The notes beneath the pieces are model-generated. The model ran no database searches. It was not told the origin of the DNA and saw nothing but the letters and a program-made list of their open reading frames with translations. From assembly GCA_002633005.1 (NCBI GenBank), contig NMRA01000144.1, forward strand, positions 130,185 to 194,184: DNA of 64,000 nucleotides, in the 5' to 3' direction. Every line of letters begins with the position of its first letter. Position 1 is the stretch's first letter. Positions 10,753 through 22,971 of the stretch are shown piece after piece. Source of the DNA: Phoronis australis. Lineage: Eukaryota > Phoronida > Phoronidae. Position numbers and translations under genes: made by a program.

Positions 10753-13327
10753 GTCCTTCTCTCAAACTGCCCATGTGGTTCCAGTATCCGAAAATACTTA
10801 CAACATAGAATCTTATTTACGACACCCTTTCTTTATATTCTTTTCGCCTTTCTTGCCAAAAGCGATTTTTTAACAGTATTTGACCCTTCTCTGTGAGCGT
10901 ATAATTACCGGCTGTCATCGGTTATTTCCGTACCCACATTTCCGGCTCATCAGTTCAGGAACTTGTCCTGAACGCCGCCATTTTTCCTTGTAACTGAATG
11001 TGCTATGGCTTGCTCGAAAAGTCTTCATTATTTAGTTTTTTTAGTAATATTTCGTGATTCGTTTGCATATGTAGTGTATTTATAGTTTGTAGTAAGTGGT
11101 CGTTGAATTTTTTTGGAATGTTACTCGTACTTAATGTGTTAAAATAGCACTGGTGTTAAGTTCCTTACGTACATGTAGGCCGGTCGAACCTAGAAACCAA
11201 TATGGGTCGAACCAATTTTTTTCGGTTTTATTTTTTTCTCGTTTTGAAAAAGTACTTTGCTATCATCGGAAAGGTAGTACATTCTACTCAGTAAAAATCG
11301 AAAAAGTATCAAAATCGGGGCAAGCAGTGTAAAGTTATTGCAAGTTTTGTGGCGAAATTTGGGTCACTTTGTTTGGATCGCGTCGGCCATATTGGAGGAC
11401 AGCGGGATATGTTACGAGTTTAAAACTTTGTGTAAATTGTTTTCGCCAACACATTACGGTGAAATTTAGTTAAAACATATCTTTACTTGCTATTCTGCAC
11501 GATGTAACAGGGTTCACTAAATTTCAGCCTCACAGTTGTTACTCATTAAGTGATAAATGTGGTCATAATTCCCGTTGGACTTCGTCTCATTTCTGGCGGC
11601 ACCGACAACATGGCGACTTTTGCTGAAATGAGAGGCATGTTCAGTCGGCTACTTTGTAATTTGTGACGATTTAACGTTGATACATTTTGACAAACGTTGC
11701 TACAAAAAAGAAACTTTGTTCAATTTTCGTGTTTTTTTGTGCAAAAATATAAGATATATTCGAATTATTTTACTGTAAATTTCCCATTCAGGTGATCTTA
11801 CACTAAGCTAAAAAATAGTTGAAATAATTTTGAAATGGTTTTTTGTTTGACTGTCAACTGCTGTTCAAGACTTGATTCGTTGTCACAAAATGATTCATAT
11901 TTTTCTAAATTTTAAGTCTCAGTTGCTTTCAAGTCATGTTTTGTAACTTATTGCTTCTAAATTCAGGTTATCAAGTTAACAATATGAATAATCTTACTTT
12001 GAGAAATAAGGTATGTTGGATTGTGAAGCTTCAAGCCTCTAATTCTTGTTCCTTGAAACTTCATGTTTTTTAAATGGTGGTTGTCAAATTCTGGTGTAAG
12101 GAAACACTATTCCGTCACCATGGTAATAGTTACATGTATGTCCACTTTCATATCATGGAAACTGTTGCTGTTGAATAGTTTTTGTAATGCTAAATGTTGT
12201 AAAGTATTGTGCATTTTAAGTTACTTATTATGTTAAAAGTTTGAATCATTTTGGGTTAATGAATAAAAAATGATAACATGGTGTATTGGACTTGTCATAC
12301 TTATGTGCTCGAACGAGCCCCCTTTTTGAAGAACTGGAAAAAGGTCTGCCTCAGTCACAGAAGCACGAATTCCGAAAAAGTAGAAAATGAGACAATATTC
12401 CACTAGAAGACAGGAAGTACCAACATTTAGAGTCTGTAATTCATAGCTCTAAACATACCCACTGAATCTTATAATAAAGATAGAAATTCCCAAAAATTCC
12501 AGCCCCCCCCATTCTTTTAGGATTTGTGCGCTCATACAAAGTCTGGGAAAATCTCTATTGAAAGCCAACAACTTTGCACAGTTCGCCAGAAGTACCCAAG
12601 TTCTAAATAAACCTCGTTTGAGCGAGCGCTGTGGCCAGCGACCAGTTAGGCCTAAGGGTAGCCTTGGCGCAAAGCTGTTTTGGCCTACTAACAAGCTGTA
12701 TTTTGACGATAGTCTTCACTGGTAGCTGGTGACTCAGGCTACCTAAGGTCTGCCGCGGCAGTGTGACACAGGACTAACCAGCCCGTAATTTCATGCAAGT
12801 GGCTGAAACTACACTTGAATATATGCAGCATTTACTGTATGATTTGACCATTTTACTTCGACAAAACAACTTGCAACCGCATGCATTTACCGTTCGCCAG
12901 TGTCTGGTCTCGATCCGCACCGGGTCCGATAGGCTGCGGTCCCGAGTCTGGCAAAATAATTTCTGTCAAAATTTATTCGCCACATTTCTTCAGCAAATTC
13001 GATAAAATTGTCCGTAGTTTGATTTTATTAAAATTAAGGCGCGCTGTCAATTATTCTATCCACGTTTGCTGGCTGGTAACAGTACAGGCACTGCTCCAGT
13101 CGCACTGACGGCGTTTTCTCGGCCTGGGTTCCTGAATGACAGGTACTTCCGGGTTCGCGGCAAATTCAAAATGGCGGTGGTTCTTCGGGTACGAATCGTA
13201 AGTGGCGCGTTCATTAGAACTTTTTTCGAGTACGGATCTTGTATTAGTTACGTAGTAAGTATTTCTTGGATCCTTGTAACATCCTCTAACCAAATAATAA
13301 GGGTTAATAACGCGCGAGAGAAGGACT
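10753..13327. mobile_element. TTAA-flanked DNA transposon, family T1, copy 1
   Basis: TTAA lies at both edges (10749-10752 and 13328-13331). Inverted termini follow: GTCCTTCTCTC on the left, and AGTCCTTCTCTC on the right read from outside. A second copy at 44393-46913 is collinear over its full length and also sits between TTAA. TTAA target duplications are typical of piggyBac and Kolobok. No transposase is visible, so it is a non-autonomous element. A conserved outward-facing ATGGCGG exon lies near the right end, and a second outward ATGGCGG lies near the left end (minus, about 10984). Confidence 0.75.
13171..13254 (+). CDS. Conserved outward-facing first exon (copy 1)
   Basis: ATG within CAAAATGGCGG (a YY1/TISU-type start context), 28 codons starting MAVVLRVRIVSGAFIR, then GTAAGT as splice donor. 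An ETS-like ACTTCCGGG lies 25 bp upstream. Compared with copy 2 (46757-46840), five of seven changed codons are synonymous and there are no indels. The exon points towards the element's right end, so any transcript would splice into flanking DNA. No known domain is recognised. The case for coding rests on few substitutions and is tentative. Confidence 0.45.
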
Positions 13328-14424
13328 TTAAGAACGTGTGTGGATAGATTCCACTGAGGGGACAGTTCAGCCTCAAGAAAGTAAACAAATCATAAGAGTA
13401 CATGACCAACGCTGGAGCAGATCCATTTGAAATAATTAAAACCCAAGTTAGAATAATAAACAAACAACAAATTCATGTCAGATCACATATTTAATAAAAC
13501 ACAGACCTTATACAACCCAGTTTTTCGGAAGAACTTAAGTTTTTCCTCTAAAACTTAAGTTACTTTCCAAAAACTCAAGTTTTCAGAGAAAAACTTAAGT
13601 TCATTTTTGTAAGGGTTAGAATAGCTCACTACCATGCTGAACTGCTGTGCTGTTTTTGTTTTGAGCATTCGTGTAATGGCTGACTTTGGTATGCGAAGCT
13701 TGTGGCTGTTATGTAAACTACATGTATAGTACGAAGTTACACGATCTCTGTCTATAAGTCCGAAAAGATTTCTGCCCCTGACCGGGGAGGACCATGGCCA
13801 TGTTAAGGTGACCGATTAAGCAACGCCAACAACGAACGACAACCGCAAATCGACCTCCCTGGGTTAAAAACAATCAACCGAGGTACCATGTGGCCAACAA
13901 CAACGTTGTCTACGGAGGGGAAGGAGTCCTTGAATCATTGACGTCCTGCAGTTTACACTGTAAGTTAAGTATGGTATGGAAAACAATTCTAATCGCGCTT
14001 CATTAATGAATTCGAAAGTCTATAATAGCTGAGGAACTATGTTTATATTTGAAAACATGATTTGTTCAAGCAAAGAGTGACCAGTATGTCAATCTCTGGT
14101 ACTGTGGGAAATTTATGGAATCGTGCCAACCGCTCAATCACAACATTTTGTCTTAAAAAGGTGTTACGTAATAATAATAATTGGAGCACATCAATATAAC
14201 TCCTGCCGTGTCCCACTATGTACACGTATGTCTCCAGCTTATGCTTTGTTGTGGTATTACTGTGTCATTTCACTTCCACTTGAGAATGAAACAAGTATAT
14301 TTCGAAATATCGTATGTCTTTTAACCATGTCTCTTTGACAGTTGCTTCACCAATGTTCTGATAAGTGTAGAACTTTTTTCCGAGGATACGAACGGAGCGG
14401 AATAAAGACTGTTAGTAACGCCGA
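13328..14424. other. Non-coding stretch with palindrome cluster and SINE piece
   Basis: 13530-13600 holds four spaced copies of AACTTAAGTT-like palindromes. 13751-13786 is a fragment of the SINE body seen at 4163-4195. No gene seen. Confidence 0.5.
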
Positions 14425-14509
14425 ATGTCGTGTATTTAATCAATTTTGCACATCAATATAAAATGTATATTAGCTTCAAATACTGCCAGCTGCTGCTTTA
14501 TGATTCTTG

Positions 14510-15030
14510 GTATTTTCCCATTATTTATTTATTTATGTATTGTGACATTTAAAATGAGGGTGGCCTCTTCAGTGATAGCACCGCTTTCCATGAGTGCCCT
14601 CGGCAACAAAAAAAAAACAGTAATATAATACAATGAAGTAATAAAACAACAATTAAGTATACGTAACAGAGATAAAATTAGATGACGAAGAATGGTGAAA
14701 ATTTAACTAATAGAGATGAAATAAATAAATTGATGACTCTAAACAGTGAGAGTATTGACGACAATGAATAGAATGGCATGATTAAGACAGGTAGGGTACA
14801 AAAGGTTAGGTAAATTACAGCAACTTTTCAATATTACGTTTGAAAGTATCAATTGACTTGGAGCGTTTAGTTTCTGGGCTAAGAGAATTCCATATTGTGG
14901 CAGCAGCATAGATAAAAGATGCCTTGCCGGTCTTGGTTTTAATTTGTTTTTAAAGAAACATGTCCAGCAACAGAAGAGCGTGTAGAATATACAGCTTGAG
15001 TGCTATTGAATTGTGTTGTACCCAGCCAAG
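14510..15030 (-). mobile_element. LINE 3' end (5'-truncated)
   Basis: On minus, 14934-14815 encodes the C-terminal tail of a non-LTR retrotransposon ORF2: KTGKASFIYAAATIWNSLSP, then ETKRSKSIDTFKRNIEKLL and stop. Upstream, a one-base frame shift leads to RSSVAGHVSLKTN. A 3' UTR of about 290 bp ends in ATAAATAAATAAATAA near 14520. This type of tail (IWNSLSPE..) is typical of CR1/L2/jockey-like LINEs. The copy at 58906-59025 keeps the same tail. Confidence 0.8.
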
Positions 15031-15983
15031 AATAATAATGCCCGCGCCAGCACAGCTGCTCATGGTAGTAACATGTATATTGTGTACCGTATCTGTAACG
15101 ATAATCAAGCAACACGGCGATCATAAATTAAAGTGGCATAGAGAGTGCAATCAATTTTAAAGATGTATTTGCATGCTTCTAACTATGGTAATGTACAATG
15201 TATGGCATGAACTAAACGCCATTGCTATTTGAACATCATCTACGCAGTCGAATACATCGACAATTTGTAAATGTGAAAACAAAACATTCTGAATTAATGA
15301 CGTATCTTAGGGGCTCACATAGCCCGCATCGTGCAGTGTTACTCACCAGCACACGTCACAATATTTAATGGATACGGTTGAGTAATTTACGGCGGATCTT
15401 TTTCGACACAAAACTTGTTCTTAAAATCATTTGGCAATTTTCAACCTACTTCATGCTTACATACTCGCTATATGTTGTGTTGACCAAGCAATCACAGAGA
15501 TAAGAAATTTTCCTCTCAGCTTTTGAGGGTTACAGGGCATTATTTTGCTTCAGGGAAAATCGTTTTAAAAATCTGATTATAGACCGAAACCGGATTTGTC
15601 ATCCTTTTAAGATGTCCCAGCAATATACAAAGTGACGTAGGAAACAGGAAACGAGCTACAGTGCTTATTAGACCGGTCCGTCAGATCCACATAACATACC
15701 CGTGAAGTACCTCGTCCAACTTTGGATTCTCCGTTCCCTTAAAGCGTTCCTACAATGGATTTTTGTACTTTTTTAGGTCTTAGACCGTGCATAATACTTT
15801 TATAACATTAAATTTGACTAAAAACACTCATTTTGGAAACTAATTAAAAAACTTTGAATTTTGAAGTAAAATTAATAATTTTTGGTTTACCGTCACGTGA
15901 TATCATCAGTGGAAGACGTTGGTCAGTTGGTAGCATAAAAGCAAAGGCGGATAGTAGTGATTTTGTAAGTTACGAAGGCTTAG

Positions 15984-16175
15984 AGAGAAAGTTTTGACGA
16001 ATATTATGAAGAAAGGTATGTAGATGGGCGTGAAGACGACACTCAGGCCATTGATGAAACTGATAATGTGTTAGGCATCGCCATAACGGCCGACTGCGTG
16101 TTTGAGTCTGTGCGAATTTGACTCTACCGCACCGCTGTCTTCGGCGAGTGAAGCCGAGTTGGAGTCTACTCAGTG
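15984..16175 (+). pseudogene. Acidic transposon-protein N-terminus, relic
   Basis: One frame gives RESFDEYYEERYVDGREDDT and continues to a stop at 16121. A shift of frame then continues with CEFDSTAPLSSASEAELES. The same two segments recur at 60060-60260. The first resembles LNEYYEETYGNGGQDEE in the minus-strand frame at 26302-26550, which is likewise followed by a proline/serine-rich FEPYELDPP-like segment. I infer a family of transposon-borne acidic proteins; its function is not known to me. Confidence 0.5.
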
Positions 16176-16293
16176 TGTGGACATCCTGATTTCGGAGCTG
16201 ACATATCTGCGTCGTATTTATAGCCTGTCATTTAATCACGATACAATTTTCCGGCAACTATGGTGTCGAGAAATATGCATACCTGTATGTCTC

Positions 16294-16582
16294 CAGCGAC
16301 GGATTTAGTGGGAGCCATGCCACCCCCCCAGAACTCTCTCAGATACCATTTGGCAGTTCGGGGTGCAAATTGATGACTAGCATATACCCGCACACAGGGT
16401 GGCGTATGCACAATGCATAGGCCTTGAACAAACCCCGTTCACCGTTTTTTTTTGTAATAAGGTCCACAAACCCAAAAATTCGAGACCCCTGCATCCCCAC
16501 ATTTTAGGTGGACGCGCGTGTGGTGAAATTCAGGTTATTCCTACCCTGGACCCACCTAATTCAAAATCCTGGATCGGCCCTG
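16294..16582. mobile_element. hAT-like MITE
   Basis: Begins CAGCGACGGATTTAG and ends CCTGGATCGGCCCTG, the widespread CAGNGGCGGAT..ATCCGCCNCTG type of termini. GTCTC flanks both sides. The diverged related block at about 25300-25330 lacks it, giving an empty-site comparison. Confidence 0.65.
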
Positions 16583-17360
16583 GTCTCAAACTGTTAATCG
16601 ATAACCCAAGGGTTTAGCCTACTGTCAAATCTCAGTCGCGAATATCGGTCATGTTGATTCCATTTCTTCACGCGAGCGCGTTTGTAAGGAACGATCATAA
16701 CTAATTATTGTGGTGCTATTTGGATTACATTTCTGATAAATGATACTTGTGTCTGTCTTGTCATTTCCAAAATCATAAAAACTTTGTATTGTTGGGATTT
16801 GTCAATTGATTCGGTGCTGTGCCCTACTCCAGTCTATTTGCCGGCTGCTGTCGTGAGCTCACTCAGCCTACATGTACATATATATTTATACATTTCATTT
16901 TCTGGTATTGGGCATTGACTTATATGTGGATAGCATGCATTTCAACAAAATCTTGAACAAGAATAGACTGATAAGACTGTTTTACTACAAACATTATTTC
17001 AGTTACAACTTGATGCCGAGGCTGACATCCACGTTCCCCGCGATGGTACACCACAATACACTCTTTTGTGCTTGAAATGCACTTCACGTTGGAGGTACCT
17101 TTATCAAATCTCCGTCTGGCTGAGACTGAGGCCCTGAACGTTTCAGCCACGTTGTGAAATGGCGCGATCTTGACATGGGTTTGATGAATGTATAGTGGTT
17201 GATAATTCGTCATTACTCCTAGTTCGTATTCTTTCAAAAATGCAAGTACGAAATCGTTTTTTCATATTCGTTAGACATATGAGAAATTTTGCATGGGCAT
17301 GTTGAAAGTATAGGTTCATCCGACTCAGTGCATTTAATATCGTTTATTTCTGAGTATAGA

Positions 17361-17693
17361 CAAGGCCGAATCCAGGATTTTAAGTTAGGGGGGCAGGGTA
17401 CAGGAATAACCAGAATTTCGCCACATGCGCGCGCCCAGCCTAAAATTTAGGGATGCAGGGGTCTCGAATTTTTGGGTTTGTGTACCTTATTACTAAATAA
17501 AAAAAAAACGTAAACGGGGTTTGTTCAAGGCCTACGCATTGTGCATTCGCCCCCCGAGCTCCCTGGGTACGTGCATAAACTAGTCAGCCGAGCAATTCGC
17601 ACCCAGAACCGCCAAATTGTATCGGGGAGAATTTTAGGGGGGGGGGGAGTCATGGCCTCTTGTTCCACCCCCTCCCACCTAAGTCTGCCACTG
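17361..17693. mobile_element. hAT-like MITE, opposite orientation
   Basis: Termini CAAGGCCGAATCCAGG and AGTCTGCCACTG. It contains a poly-G run at 17636-17647. The corresponding site near 2605-2620 (TCTGAGTATAAAAGTTAC) is uninterrupted, so this is an insertion. Confidence 0.65.
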
Positions 17694-18130
17694 ATAAAAA
17701 ATTCACCTGAGTCCGAAATTCTAGATATTTTTGGAGTAATGAACTTTCGAAGTAGAGAACCTTGGAATATTGAATCTTCAAAGTAATGAACTCCGGATTA
17801 GTGGGCTGTTCCAACTTCCAGCGATGTAAGCAACTTACGTGACACGCAAAATACAACCAGATGAATGTTCAAGTCCTTCTCTAACTAAATATTTTAGTCC
17901 AAGTATGTAATGAGGTGTAATCACTCATTTAAGCACGTCTGATTTGAAAGTTTTGCAAGAGGTAATGCGAGAATGTTCTCTTTCTAGACCATATAACATC
18001 CGAATGTGAGTCCCGTCACGACATCCCGATTCCGTGTATTACGAATTCTGTCTCATCTCAGGAACACAATCATCGTTGTGTAAACAGATTTCCCTCCCCC
18101 CTAATTAAGCTTCGCCAAGGCATTTTCACG

Positions 18131-20633
18131 AAAGACGTCGCTCTAGTCGGTTAGCGACAAGTATTTCACATATGGCACATCACATTTACAAAATACCGCG
18201 AAAAACGGGTGATGAGGCTGGATTTCGCGAGATCATATCGGTTCGTATCCATGCCAAAATAAACCGCAGAAAAACGTTTCGTCATTGTTGTAATTTGGAT
18301 GAGTTTTGTAGCAGTTAGAACTAAGTACTTAAAAATGGTAATTGTAATCCTTGTAGATGAGAAAATCCGTATTTGTCGACTCTAAATAAAGACTTATCTC
18401 CCTTGTCATGCATACTCGGGGAATTCCCTGTCAATGGAATCCCCTAGTATAGAATCGCGACGAATGCGGACGATATTGGATTACCTGTAGTATTAACTGA
18501 AGCAATTTTAAAACGAAAAACATAATTGAAAATGTTTAGTTATCACTAAGTGAACATAAAAGGTTCTTTGCGTGACATTATGATGTAATTGTACAGATGA
18601 TGAAGAAACTAGTGGTGACGTTTTGTAGTATACTGTTCCAGTGGCGGATCAGGGACCAGAAGTGGGGCCCCAACATATGTTGCCTCGGGGAATTGGGCAG
18701 AGCGCGGTTGAATGTGTACAGGCGTCCCGAAAGTTACGGAGTCCGGAGTATGAAGCTTCTGTTCAGGTGCGATAAAACTGAACTCTGAAGTCGAAGTCCA
18801 AGCGGCCACAGTCACACAGTGATGTGTCGAAAATCACCAATTAACGATCAATTCAGATCCCTTTTAACTCACTCTTCATGCAAATACAACCGCAGAGGAG
18901 TACGTGACTGGCCCCGGTTAGATTCCCGGTTCGGAGATCAATCTTCGTCGGCATTTACAACAGTTTTTCAGTAACATTTACGTTGATTAAGAAACGCGAT
19001 ATGCCTACTGTCACAGCCAAGAATTAATGAGCAGTGCACGTACCAGCACAACTACTAATGGTAATAAATTGTGTTCTTACAAATACACGTGTACCGTATT
19101 CGTGACGATAGTCAAACAACACTGCGGTCATCAATTAAAGGGGCATATAAAGTGCGATCAAATTTAAAGATGTATTTGCATGCTTTTAACTATGCTGCAT
19201 GTAATGTACAGCAGTAACTAAATAACAATGCTGTTTGAACATGATCTACGCTAAACAAAGTGCAATTGCATTTATTGACAACTTGTAAATGTGAAAGCAA
19301 AAACAAGTTGCAGTAATGACGTATCTTGGAGGCTCACATAGCCCGTATAATGCAATGTCGTTCCTTAACACCACGTCACAATACTTACTGGATACGGTCG
19401 ATTGATTTACGGCGGATCATTGTCGGCACAAAATTCCTTCTTAATAACATTTGGCAACTTTCATTCTACTTCATATTTTCATAGTCGCTATATATTGTGT
19501 TTCTAACTAATTTGACCGAGCAATCATAGAGATAAGGAATTAGCGTGCAAGTTCCACTTTAAGGTTATTCCAAACTTTATTAAAAGGTTTCTACTCTAAC
19601 TCGTACTATAGAAAACTCAGTCTTTGTCAAATAGTAAAATTATATTTTTTCTGAAAGAGAAAAGATCACTGACTAAATTGTCCACAGCAAGTGTGATGGA
19701 TCCATATACTAAAACCTGTGTCTTTACAGGGTAGAAATATTTTGAAACGTTGTAATTATTTGCCTCATTGCTTGACTAGGCAATTATATAACGTCTCTGG
19801 TTCATTTCCATTTTATGTCACTATGACACGCTGTCTTTTTTGGATTTTGGCAACACTCTTGGTTTCTAGAATCAAAGAATATTTTAGACCAGTCAGGTGT
19901 GCAAAAGAATAATTGCTTATGAATTAAATTCTTTATCTTTTGGTTCTGGTATAATCGTCAAGAACTGACAAAAGACTTTCTAATGATATGGCTTTTTCGT
20001 AATTCCGTTGAAAAACGGCGGAGTTGAGAAAAAATTTAATGACAATAAAATTCCATAACAAGTACATACACAGGAACAAACGAATGTATACAACTCAAAC
20101 GCAAGCGCGGCGCAACCTCAGCTGCCGCGAGATCGGAGTTGGCTTTGAAGAGTTACACAATGGTTATGTAACGAAATAAATCGTTACTTTTCCCAAAGTA
20201 ATATCATAGTATTTGTTTTGATGATCGTTTCTAGGTGTTGTTTGTAAGAAACTAGCACACGTTGAAAAGACTCTTGGGGCTACGATGATTGATGACCGTC
20301 ATTGAACAGTGTAGGCCTGCATATCTGACGATTAAATTAAAAGGGGACTGTAGTCAAAATAATGTTGCAGTTAATCGGTTCTAACATACAAATAAAACTC
20401 ACATTTGCCTGACTTGCGTGCCAAACAAAAGCCAATTCGAATTCATGGTCAAAACACTGAATTCTGAAAGCGATCGTCGATTGGCTGATGTGTCAGTGAC
20501 GTGAACGGCGGGGTATCGGCTGCTTTACACATTCATTGCTTATGTCATATTTGAAGAGTTTACATCGTAATTTATCATTGTATCAATCGTCCTTATTTTT
20601 TATTGTTTGCCACAGTGCTGTGAAAGGTTCGCT
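18131..20633. other. Non-coding stretch with repeat remnants
   Basis: 18648 onward shows one hAT-like terminus (CAGTGGCGGATCAGG) without a clear partner. 18990-19540 is a diverged copy of 15010-15530 and 59085-59600. No gene seen in the remainder. Confidence 0.5.
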
Positions 20634-20748
20634 ATGCCTTTTTGTATGGCACCTGGTTGCTCAAACTCTTCGAAAAAGGCGTCTTCTAAAGGGATGGTCA
20701 TCGCATACCATCGCCGGGTTACCCAAGCCTTGGCCCAAAGCTCAGTGT
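20634..20748 (+). pseudogene. THAP-domain N-terminal fragment
   Basis: Frame from 20634: MPFCMAPGCSNSSKKASSKG and then IAYH, a typical THAP start (C-x4-C, then the small-residue stretch before HRFP). A frame change continues as GLPKPWPKAQ. It ends without the W and C-x2-H elements. It is a dead fragment of a third THAP gene in this window. Confidence 0.55.
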
Positions 20749-22007
20749 AGATATAGGCCTACAGGTTTAAGCCGATATGGGTAAAAAATGTACAAATAAA
20801 ATCTGACTCAAATAAATGTCATTAAAACTAAGTCATCCTTGAGTAAACCTAGGAACCAGGTTCCTAGAGTAAACTAACTTCTGTATTTACCGGTGTTGAA
20901 AATGTTAGCGATCGTTCATCGGCTGCTGCTAGTAAAATTGTGATGTGTTCTCTTGAGTACTCGGCTTTTTGCGATTACGTCACCTGACCTTTACCAGTTT
21001 CTTTTCCCCCTGATTCTTTTATCAAGTGTTCGTCGCTGACGGTACCTAGGTTGCGTACATGTTATAACAAATTATCGGAGCTTGTTTCATTTTGTTTCAA
21101 GTTTTTAGTATTTTTACACCAGCAAATCGAATTTTAGAACTACCTTGGTGCTGCGAAGCTGTTATCATGTCCCGAAAGACGTCTCAAATTTTTATGAAAT
21201 GGCGCGTGCGCCGTGTCACGAGCCTGCTGTTCTTGAAACGGACGGCACACTTCTTTGTTAAAAAGGCGGCAAATTATGCTACCAAATGACGTTTATTTGA
21301 TTGTTTTCCACTTAAACAGCTGCAACGAACAATGGGAGTGTCGGGTCACGGGTGACTATACCAGATTTTGCAAGCGCCCCCGCCGGTCCGTTAGCTTTAT
21401 ATGTTGATGTAGCCAAAGTTTTACGACGAGGTGACGAGCATAACTGAGTCAACTATACCCGGGTAGTCAACGGCTGTCTGACATTTCGGGGTTAACGGAG
21501 CTCAACACACATTGGTACGATAGTCTTCATACAGCTACAATCGGTAACTTACCAACCCTTCAAGTTTACAGAGCTGCCGGAGTATTGGCTGACAGCTGGC
21601 TGACTGGATGGCTAGAGTCCACGTTGCCCTCGGCACAGTCACTGAAACCAGTTGCACTGGCCAATTTTCGTCTGACGATGACGATGACTGGGTATCACTT
21701 TGTGTTGCCTCGGCTCAAACAGGTATCCCTTGTGACCCGAAATTTCACACTAAAATTTCTTATTCCGACAATATGAAAAACGCTACTTGATTGCACGCTA
21801 ACACACGACAGTGACTTTGCCCCCGCCAAATACGTCACGAGACTAAGCAGCGCTCCAAGCCGGTAATTTTTTTAGCTTCGTTAGAGATATAAGTTTAATT
21901 TTTGGTGTTGAATTATTTGTGAAATTAATCAACAATTCATAGAAAACTATCCAGAATTTATTCAGAATAAAATACAGTTCCCTTTTAAGGTACTTAATAT
22001 ACATACA
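20749..22007. other. Non-coding stretch
   Basis: No gene or recognised repeat. The frames at 21585-21790 overlap each other and show no domain. Confidence 0.4.
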
Positions 22008-22009
22008 TG

Positions 22010-22059
<50 letters not shown>

Positions 22060-22178
22060 TGTGTGTGTTTGTAATGTGTGTATGTATGTTTGTATGTACA
22101 TGTATGTATTTATGAATGAATGTATGTATGTATGAATGTATGTATGTGTGCATTTCTGTATGTATGTATGAATAAATA
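22008..22178. repeat. TA/TG/TATG microsatellite
   Basis: (TA)n, then (TG)n with occasional TTTG, then irregular TATG repeats. Confidence 0.95.
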
Positions 22179-22269
22179 TGCTTTGTTCTCCTCAGAGAAC
22201 TATTCACCTCTGAATTAAAAACTTTAGCATAATTCACCAATCAAAAATGTCAATAAACCAATATTTATG

Positions 22270-22971
22270 CACAGGCGTCCTCAGCTTCTGATCGTCTCCA
22301 AAACATTACACATAATACTACAAGGTACTTGTATGACACTCCCAACCAGAAATTCCGCGTGTGCTTCACTTCAGCCGTCCATATCAAACACAAAACTCAA
22401 TAAATTTACACAAAACGGGGTTTCAGCAAACCATTAGTAATTGTTCTTTCTTCTAATACCGTTCACAGTGTTCTGTTCCGGCGACTTCGGAAGAAATTCG
22501 CAGTCAAAGAACAAAAATGTTCACAAAAAGCCCCCCCACACTTTTATCTTGGGCCTCTCGAGGTCAATGACGGTACGGAAATTACCGGTTTGTCGTGTTA
22601 AGTCACGATGTCAAAAACTCTATACTTAGCCGCCAGGAGAAAAATTATTGAGTACTTCCGTAACTCATCGGCAATTTCCGTACCGTCCTTGACTTCGAGC
22701 GGGCCAAGATAAAAGTGTGTGGGGGCTTTTTGTGAACATTTTTGTTCTTTGACTGCGAATTTCTTACGAAGTCGCCGGAACAGGACACTGTGAATGGTAT
22801 TAGAAGAAAGAACAATTACTAATTGTTTGCCATATTTGTCTAAATTTATTGAGTTTTGTGTTTGATTTGGACGGCTGAAGTGAAGCACCCGCGGGATTTC
22901 TGGTAGGGAGTGTCAATGTACCTTGTAGTATTATGTCTATTGGAGACGATCAGAAGCTGAGGACGCCTGTG
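22270..22971. mobile_element. Foldback element with 310-bp inverted arms
   Basis: The left arm (22270-22585) is the reverse complement of the right arm (22660-22971), with about 75 bp between them. Ends read CACAGGCGTCCTCAGCTTCT from both outsides. Flanks TATTTATG (22262-22269) and TATTTACG (22972-22979) are an 8-bp target duplication with one change. Eight-bp duplications are known for hAT, P and Merlin superfamilies. No coding capacity. Arms differ by scattered substitutions, so it is not brand new. Confidence 0.85.

Larger units (their letters stand above)
14425..18130. repeat. Duplicated 3.6 kb block, copy 1 (partner 58485-62090)
   Basis: Collinear with 58485-62090 in the same orientation. 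It contains a LINE 3' end, an acidic-protein relic and two hAT-like MITEs. Its last 430 bp also resemble 2610-3030. Partial, more diverged copies of its parts occur at 18990-19540 and 25148-25790. No intact gene. Confidence 0.85.

Noticed and set aside
13051-13293. Minus-strand protein overlapping the outward exon
   Set aside because: Open in both T1 copies, but most differences change the residue, unlike the plus frame. Probably a shadow.
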